Source: Kistimonas sp964291485
GTDB taxonomy: Bacteria > Pseudomonadota > Gammaproteobacteria > Pseudomonadales > Endozoicomonadaceae
Reading direction: 5' to 3'
DNA length: 64,000 nt
NCBI GenBank assembly: GCA_964291485.2
Contig: OZ220224.1
Span: forward strand, 1-64,000
The first letter of the stretch is position 1. Each line of letters opens with the position of its first letter. Shown in pieces: positions 58,541 to 64,000 of this stretch. The notes under the pieces were generated by a model. The model worked only from the letters and a program-made list of their open reading frames with translations, was not told where the DNA came from and did not search any database. The position numbers and the translations under genes were made by a program.

Positions 58541-60051
58541 GAAAAGAACCTCTCTCGACCGGTCCCGAGTGGACCTTCGAGTTACTCGACAAATACGACA
58601 AGGAAATTGCCCGTATTGCCGAAGGCTACAAGCTGGACACCTATCCGAACCAGATTGAGGTGATCCGCTCCGAGCAAATGCTGGACGCCTATGCGTCCAC
58701 CGGCATGCCGCTGATGTACAGCCACTGGTCTTACGGCAAGCATTTCCTGAGTAACCAGGCTAACTACCAGCGTGGCCAGATGGGATTGGCGTATGAAATC
58801 GTCATTAACTCCAATCCCTGTATTTCTTACCTGATGGAAGAGAACTCCATGACCATGCAGGCGTTGGTAATCGCCCACGCCTGCTACGGCCATAACTCCT
58901 TCTTCAAGGGGAACTACCTCTTCAAGACATGGACGGATGCTGATTCCATCATCGACTATCTGCTGTTTGCCAAGCGTTATATCTCCGAGTGCGAAGAGCG
59001 CTACGGTATTGATGCGGTGGAAGATTTGCTGGACGCCTGTCATGCGCTGCAGAGCCACGGCGTCAATCGTTATAAGCGTCCGCGTCCGTTGTCAGCGGAA
59101 GAGGAAAAGAATCGTCAGAAGGATAGGGAAGTCTATATCCAGCAGACACTGAACGATATCTGGTCCACCATTCCGAAAACCTTCCGTGAAGAGAAAAAGC
59201 AAGAGGAACGGTTCCCGGAACATCCGGAAGAGAACATCCTCTACTTTATTGAGAAACACTCACCGCTGCTGGAAACCTGGCAGCGTGAGATCATCCGCAT
59301 CGTGCGCAAGCTGGGGCAGTACTTCTATCCCCAGAAGCAGACCAAAGTCATGAATGAGGGCTGGGCGACGTTCTGGCACTACAACATCATGAATGACCTG
59401 TACAACGAAGGGTTGATCACCGAAGGTACGATCATGGAGTTCCTGAAGTCGCATACCAACGTGGTTTTCCAGCCCGGGTATGACAGTCCGTATTACAGCG
59501 GCATCAACCCGTACGCGCTGGGTTTTGCAATGTTCCAGGATATTCGTCGTATTTGCCAGAACCCGACCGAGGAAGATCGCCAGTGGTTCCCGGATTTTGC
59601 CGGCTGCGACAACTGGCTGGAGATCGTCCATTACGCGATGGAAAACTTCAAGGATGAAAGTTTCATCCTGCAGTACCTGTCGCCCAAGGTGATGCGGGAT
59701 TTACGGCTGTTCTCCATAACCGATAACGACAGCAACCCTTACCTGGAGGTCGGCGCAATCCATAACGACCCAGGCTACCGGCAGCTGCGGGAAACCCTGG
59801 CGGCCCAGTATAACCTGGGCAACATCGAGCCCAACATCCAAGTTTACAACGTGGATGTGAAGGGTGACCGTTCCATGCAATTACGGCATTTCATGCACAA
59901 CCGCCAACCGCTGGACCAGCGCAGTACCCGGGAAGTCGTGAAACACGTGCAGTCTCTCTGGGGATTTGATGTGAAGCTGGAATCTGTCGACGGTGACGAA
60001 ATCCTCGCCACCTACCCGCAACCAGAGTCAGATTCGCATAAAGCGGCCTGA
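58537..60051 (+). CDS. ycgB: SpoVR/YcgB family protein, copy 2
   Basis: A 504-residue SpoVR-family protein, similar to copy 1 throughout, with HACYGHNSFFKGNYLF and MNEGWATFWHY. The N- and C-terminal tails differ (copy 1 ends in a Lys-rich tail, copy 2 in ESDSHKAA). It closes the second operon and is followed by a terminator. Confidence 0.92.
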   Translation: MRKEPLSTGPEWTFELLDKYDKEIARIAEGYKLDTYPNQIEVIRSEQMLDAYASTGMPLMYSHWSYGKHFLSNQANYQRGQMGLAYEIVINSNPCISYLMEENSMTMQALVIAHACYGHNSFFKGNYLFKTWTDADSIIDYLLFAKRYISECEERYGIDAVEDLLDACHALQSHGVNRYKRPRPLSAEEEKNRQKDREVYIQQTLNDIWSTIPKTFREEKKQEERFPEHPEENILYFIEKHSPLLETWQREIIRIVRKLGQYFYPQKQTKVMNEGWATFWHYNIMNDLYNEGLITEGTIMEFLKSHTNVVFQPGYDSPYYSGINPYALGFAMFQDIRRICQNPTEEDRQWFPDFAGCDNWLEIVHYAMENFKDESFILQYLSPKVMRDLRLFSITDNDSNPYLEVGAIHNDPGYRQLRETLAAQYNLGNIEPNIQVYNVDVKGDRSMQLRHFMHNRQPLDQRSTREVVKHVQSLWGFDVKLESVDGDEILATYPQPESDSHKAA

Positions 60052-60074
60052 TTCCGTCGGGATTTGAGGTTTTT

Positions 60075-60097
60075 GCCGGGCTTGTCCCGGCTTTTTT
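60075..60097 (+). terminator. Rho-independent terminator after second ycgB
   Basis: GCCGGG/CCCGGC stem with a 5-base loop and TTTTTT. It ends the second prkA operon. Confidence 0.92.
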
Positions 60098-60202
60098 GTG
60101 GGTGTTTTTGGGGGGATTGTCGGGAACCTGCAGGGATATTGGCGGTCTAGACTGTTATAGAACGTAAAAAAATCGGATTTTGTCAGGGGGAGCAGTAGAA
60201 CC

Positions 60203-60796
60203 ATGTGCGCATGGACTGTCATTGACTGCAACAGTCAGAAAGTACCGGACATTGTACAAATCCTTGAAACGCTGGGGTTTTTGGCGGAGTGCGTTCCGCT
60301 TGAACAGGCGAATGATCACGACTTCCGATCTCAGTCCGAAGCGGTCGTCATATCCGGTGGCCCGCGTCTGTTTACCGATTCCGCGACTCATCACACACTT
60401 CTGGAGCAGTTTGCCTTCATTGATCACCTGACGGTACCGGTACTGGGCATATGCCTGGGGCATCAGGCCATAGCACTGCGGCATGGTGCAGATGTTTACC
60501 TCGGAAAGGAACGTCGTCAGCATGAAACGGTGGATTTGCTCGATGACCAGCATCCGCTTCTGGCTGATTTTGATCGCAATGTCGATTTTGGCACTGATCA
60601 TTGTGAGGGCGTGACCTTGCCAGAAAATTTCCGGTTGTTGGGACAGTCTGATCACTATGGTGTTGAGATCATGGCTTGTCCTGCCGACAGACAGTTTGGG
60701 GTGCAGTTTCATCCGGAGATATCCGGAATGCCGGGAGATATTCTGTTTCGAAACTTTGCCCGGATCGTTGCAGCATTCCATCATCAGTCCCATTAA
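60203..60796 (+). CDS. Stand-alone class I glutamine amidotransferase
   Basis: A 197-residue single-domain GATase resembling the N-terminal domain of GMP synthase and archaeal GuaA small subunits. The triad is complete: Cys84 in GICLGHQ, His170 and Glu172 in QFHPEIS. It would release ammonia from glutamine for an unknown partner; no synthase partner is adjacent. It could also be a gamma-glutamyl hydrolase-like peptidase of the same fold. Confidence 0.82.
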   Translation: MCAWTVIDCNSQKVPDIVQILETLGFLAECVPLEQANDHDFRSQSEAVVISGGPRLFTDSATHHTLLEQFAFIDHLTVPVLGICLGHQAIALRHGADVYLGKERRQHETVDLLDDQHPLLADFDRNVDFGTDHCEGVTLPENFRLLGQSDHYGVEIMACPADRQFGVQFHPEISGMPGDILFRNFARIVAAFHHQSH

Positions 60797-60846
60797 TCGG
60801 ATTGCTATGCTGAAATAATAATGTCTTTCTGGAAAACGGAGTGAGA

Positions 60847-61608
60847 ATGAGTGTAAAAGGTATTGGAGCCAGTAATTCTTCCAGTTATAAAGAAACCGCA
60901 ATGCCTGCCAAACCGTCAGCGGAAGAAGGCAGCAAAAAAGGTTATGCCGTAAAGTCATCCGATGGCACCAGTCAGCTGGGTGATAAAGGCGGTAAAGCGG
61001 GCGGTCAGTCATTGGATTTGAGCAGTCGCCAAATCAAACAGTTGTTACACACATTATTCAAATCCCGTGGCAAGGAGGCTGACGCCCAGTTTTATAAAAG
61101 CATTCAGACAATTCTTCCCGGTGCAGACAAGAAGACTATAAACCTGTTTCTGGTGAGCCATAAGTTGGCCAGCAAAGGCGACAAAGATGATTCTGTCGTT
61201 CTCAAAAGCCTGTCCAATCGGCAGGTGAAAACCAACATCAAACTGACCAAGATGGAGATGGGCGTATACGATCTGAAAGCAGCATCAAGCGCCATGGCCA
61301 AGTATATCTCCCAGATTGAAGAAAAGGAGCTGGGTCATAAGAAACATAAGAAAGCGGTGACGGATAAAGTCGAAAAAGCCAAGGCTAAAATGCAGAAAGA
61401 GCGAACAGGGCGTGCCGCACCGGGTTCTTTTCATGCGGCTGCGAAAAAACGTGCAACCACCACGACCACAGCCATTGCCAGTAAAGATTGTCTGTTAACG
61501 ATTGATAGTTATCGCATGAGTGGAAAGAGTTCCAAGAAAAAGAAGAAGGAAAATAATGTCAATCAACAGCAGTCAAAAAAAGATGAGGATAGGGGCAATG
61601 ATAAATGA
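60847..61608 (+). CDS. Lys-rich protein of unknown function
   Basis: A 253-residue, very basic protein. Residues 1-55 are Ser/Gly/Lys-rich and probably disordered. A helical middle follows (DLSSRQIKQLLHTLFKSRGK...), then Lys-rich helices (KHKKAVTDKVEKAKAKMQKE) and a KKKKKE tail. There is no signal peptide and no recognised family. It starts 50 bases after the amidotransferase gene with a CGGAG site, so the two may be co-transcribed. A nucleic-acid-binding or exported effector role is possible but unproven. Confidence 0.7.
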   Translation: MSVKGIGASNSSSYKETAMPAKPSAEEGSKKGYAVKSSDGTSQLGDKGGKAGGQSLDLSSRQIKQLLHTLFKSRGKEADAQFYKSIQTILPGADKKTINLFLVSHKLASKGDKDDSVVLKSLSNRQVKTNIKLTKMEMGVYDLKAASSAMAKYISQIEEKELGHKKHKKAVTDKVEKAKAKMQKERTGRAAPGSFHAAAKKRATTTTTAIASKDCLLTIDSYRMSGKSSKKKKKENNVNQQQSKKDEDRGNDK

Positions 61609-61799
61609 GAAAGTATATTAATACATGGATAAACAGTGATTGGATGACAATTATATTAATTGATCGCTGAATTTCTTTCCTGTTAATTAGTGTCATTTAT
61701 TTCAATACCTGCCTGAACTCACCTTGGTGAATGTTGTCCAAAATTTTGTCGTTGTTTGATACGGCAAATGCTATGGTCTGCATCATTGAGGTTAATTCT

Positions 61800-62726
61800 A
61801 TGAAGTTTAAAAATATTCCTGCTTTCCTTTTACTCTTGTTATCTGTTTCCATCGCTAATGCAACCGTTCTGGTAACCGATGATATCGCGTTTGAATCCAA
61901 TCACTCCATCATTGCTGACACATTAAATACCAGCTTACAGTGGGTAGATAATATGATGGTTGATCGTCAGGGGAGTCAGCCTGATTCCAATATGACTGCT
62001 TTGGGTTTGCATCATAATGTAAAAAAATCGTTGTGCTATTCAGTGTCTCCTGAAACAGGTTTGCTGGAAACAACATGCACAGATGATTCTATCAATCTGG
62101 AAAACTATGTTGCAGCTAACAGCGCCAACGTGGAAGCACCACGCCATGCAGATATCACAGCTGACTGGATTAATGATCAGAGTGAGATTGGGGGTAACGA
62201 AAATATTTTGGGTGACAATGTTATTCTTACTGTTGATAGCGCTGATACAACCATCACGGTACCTGTGGTTGACGCAGAGGATAATGCCCTGTTGTATTAC
62301 GGAGCAACACTGGTTAATGCAGGCAGTAATGTCGCGTTTCCTAACGACAGTTATCCTATCTGGAAGATGCAGTTGGGCAGCTATTATGTGGATAACTTTC
62401 TTATGACGGATAAGGGCAAAGGCTTTTATCTGGAATACCATCGTGATCGTCCTCACTGGCATCAGCCCTTGTCCGAAGATGCAGGCGGCTTCTATCTGCT
62501 GGCGAAAGCCGATGGCGTGAATGAATCTGGCAAGATGGTCTATCATTTGACGGGATTTAGAATTCCTTATGGCAAGGCAGTCTATACCCGGATGGGGGCT
62601 ATTCATGCTGATCCGGCATTAACCGGCAGTGTATGGGCTGTGGGTTACAGTGATTCGGATGATTTCTCAACCGCCCTGGTACGCAGCCGTGACGGGCAGA
62701 TGATTCGATTTGTACCTGCGCATTAA
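61800..62726 (+). CDS. Secreted protein of unknown function
   Basis: A 308-residue protein with a clear Sec signal peptide (MKFKNIPAFLLLLLSVSIANA, cleaved near residue 21). The mature part has few cysteines, many Asp/Asn residues, and a conserved-looking YLEYHRDRPHWHQPLSED and HLTGFRIPYGKAVY region. I do not recognise a family. ATG 61800 has GAGG 9 bases upstream; the frame opens at 61731. Confidence 0.75.
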   Translation: MKFKNIPAFLLLLLSVSIANATVLVTDDIAFESNHSIIADTLNTSLQWVDNMMVDRQGSQPDSNMTALGLHHNVKKSLCYSVSPETGLLETTCTDDSINLENYVAANSANVEAPRHADITADWINDQSEIGGNENILGDNVILTVDSADTTITVPVVDAEDNALLYYGATLVNAGSNVAFPNDSYPIWKMQLGSYYVDNFLMTDKGKGFYLEYHRDRPHWHQPLSEDAGGFYLLAKADGVNESGKMVYHLTGFRIPYGKAVYTRMGAIHADPALTGSVWAVGYSDSDDFSTALVRSRDGQMIRFVPAH

Positions 62727-62769
62727 CGTCGTTGTAGCCGACTAATCAATCACAAATAAAACCTTTCCA

Positions 62770-62791
62770 GGGAACATTCGTTCCCTTTTTT
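62770..62791 (+). terminator. Terminator after secreted protein gene
   Basis: GGGAAC/GTTCCC stem, ATTC loop, then TTTTTT. Confidence 0.9.
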
Positions 62792-62900
62792 CCTTACAAA
62801 GTATGCGTTTTTTTCGTTAAGGAACCGTTAAGGTTTCACTCAACATACTGCGCCCGTTTTTCAACATATACCAAATAGATAGCAATCTGGGGCCAGGAAA

Positions 62901-63581
62901 ATGTTTAAACCGTTTACAGCAAGCGTTCTAGCTGCGGCCTGTATCGCCGCGTCTTCTTCAGCGATGGCCGGTGACTGGTTTGCCGGTACTGCCATAGGTA
63001 CTGTTAAGCAGGATATTTCCGTCAAGCAAGATGGTGAAAAAGCCACGTATCCAAGTGATCGTGATGTGGCCGGCAAATTGGATGATCCTGGCTTTGGCGC
63101 ACTGAGACTTGGTAAATATCTGAACGAGAATGTCCGGGTTTATGCCACATTGGGTACCGGTAGCGTAGAAGCCAGTGAAAGCGGCGCTCTCCCGGGCATA
63201 AGCTATAAGGAAACCTACAGCGTTGAGAACCGAGAATTAAGTTTCTCTGCCGATTATGTGGATAACGTGTTCGGTATGCAGACAACCCAATATTTTGTTG
63301 GTGGCACATTGGGTATGAACCAGATGGAAGCGGAATTCAAAGGTGCTTATCAGGTGTCAAACGTTGCGCAGTCCGAGAAAGGATCCAAAAAAGATAACGC
63401 CTTGATGTACGGTGTTCAGCTGGGTCTGATTCAAGAACTCGGTGAGCATTTTTCTGCAGAGTTAGGGTATCGCTATACCAAGATGAACAACGCAGTGACA
63501 TTCAACGTCGACGGTGATCAGCATAAGTTCAAACTGAAAGACCAGAAGCTCACTTACCTGGCCATTAACTACCGCTTCTGA
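62901..63581 (+). CDS. Small outer-membrane beta-barrel protein
   Basis: A 226-residue protein with a signal peptide (cleaved after SAMA, about residue 24), alternating hydrophobic/polar strands and a C-terminal YLAINYRF ending in Phe, the outer-membrane insertion signature. The length fits an eight-stranded OmpA/OmpW-like barrel. There is no C-terminal OmpA peptidoglycan domain. The function is unknown. The AGGA site sits next to ATG 62901. Confidence 0.82.
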   Translation: MFKPFTASVLAAACIAASSSAMAGDWFAGTAIGTVKQDISVKQDGEKATYPSDRDVAGKLDDPGFGALRLGKYLNENVRVYATLGTGSVEASESGALPGISYKETYSVENRELSFSADYVDNVFGMQTTQYFVGGTLGMNQMEAEFKGAYQVSNVAQSEKGSKKDNALMYGVQLGLIQELGEHFSAELGYRYTKMNNAVTFNVDGDQHKFKLKDQKLTYLAINYRF

Positions 63582-63760
63582 TCGTGGTGGGTTGTCTTTC
63601 GGATCAGATCGTCTAACGGTCTGATATCGAACGACAGGTTTATAATGGAGATGTGAACCGCGTTCGTCGATGAAATCGGCTGCCACAGAATGTCTGACGC
63701 TGGTTGTGATGTATCTCCCTTTGCGCTCGCCAATATAGACAGACTTTCCAGGGTTACACC

Positions 63761-64000
63761 ATGAAAAAACTACTCGTTGTGCTGTCGGTGACGCTGCTGT
63801 TTGCCGGCTGCGCCAAACTGACAACGCAAACCCGCTATACCGAAACCGGTCGTGAGATTCTGATCGGCCAGTTCCCACCGGAGCCGGTATCAGAGTGCCG
63901 TATGGTGCACAATGAAACGCTTGAACAGAGCCTGCTTCAGCGTTATACCGATACCGGTATGCTCCTCGGCTTCTATGCGGATTCCGAGCAGACGCTGTCA
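63761..64000 (+). CDS. Lipoprotein, 5' part only (runs off window)
   Basis: The first 80 codons of an open frame that continues beyond base 64000. It has a lipoprotein signal with lipobox FAGC (Cys17), so the product is predicted to be membrane-anchored. The rest is polar and not recognised. Confidence 0.75.
   Translation, partial: MKKLLVVLSVTLLFAGCAKLTTQTRYTETGREILIGQFPPEPVSECRMVHNETLEQSLLQRYTDTGMLLGFYADSEQTLS

Overview
This window looks like a chromosomal segment of a marine, host-associated gammaproteobacterium. The 16S/23S genes are gammaproteobacterial. The mix of a secreted ceramidase-family lipoprotein, a eukaryotic-type protein kinase, an autotransporter, two polyamine transporters and the yeaG-yeaH-ycgB stress operon fits an Oceanospirillales/Endozoicomonas-like genome. 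That genus-level placement is inference; no database was searched.

Bases 1-15,000 are a tandem, head-to-tail array of ribosomal RNA operons. Two complete 5,640-bp units and parts of the flanking ones are visible, each with three strong promoters, boxA, 16S, a tRNA-free spacer, 23S, 5S, a terminator and a small heptamer repeat. The array begins before the window: base 1 lies inside a 16S gene. The units are nearly identical. I saw one A/G difference in the middle 23S and a rewritten 23S-5S spacer in the last unit, where the array ends.

Bases 15,600-24,000 hold a ceramidase-family lipoprotein lacking the usual nucleophile serine, a feoABC ferrous-iron operon with Fur- and FNR-type sites, an AT-rich Ser/Thr kinase gene (possible effector) and a CDF zinc exporter. 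Bases 24,200-28,500 are potFGHI (putrescine uptake). On the minus strand follow an SDR-deaminase pair and alanine racemase, then lrp (plus strand), then an NTF2-like protein and a PilZ protein (minus strand).

Bases 33,200-37,600 form a branched-chain amino-acid/2-oxoacid catabolic operon: leucine dehydrogenase, E1 alpha, E1 beta and E2, with no E3. Bases 37,800-42,700 hold the first prkA(yeaG)-yeaH-ycgB(spoVR) operon. Then come a fatty-acid desaturase, a SigZ-like sigma factor with an ArsP/DUF318-type permease and a CxxC mini-thioredoxin, pepD, and potDABC (spermidine/putrescine uptake).

Bases 52,000-64,000 hold a classical autotransporter preceded by a perfect hairpin, a small acidic protein, a second full prkA-yeaH-ycgB operon, a stand-alone class I glutamine amidotransferase, a Lys-rich protein of unknown function, a secreted protein of unknown function, a small outer-membrane beta-barrel and a lipoprotein cut by the window end. 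The two most unusual features are the tandem rRNA array and the duplicated stress-kinase operon. No tRNA, CRISPR array, insertion sequence or phage gene was seen.
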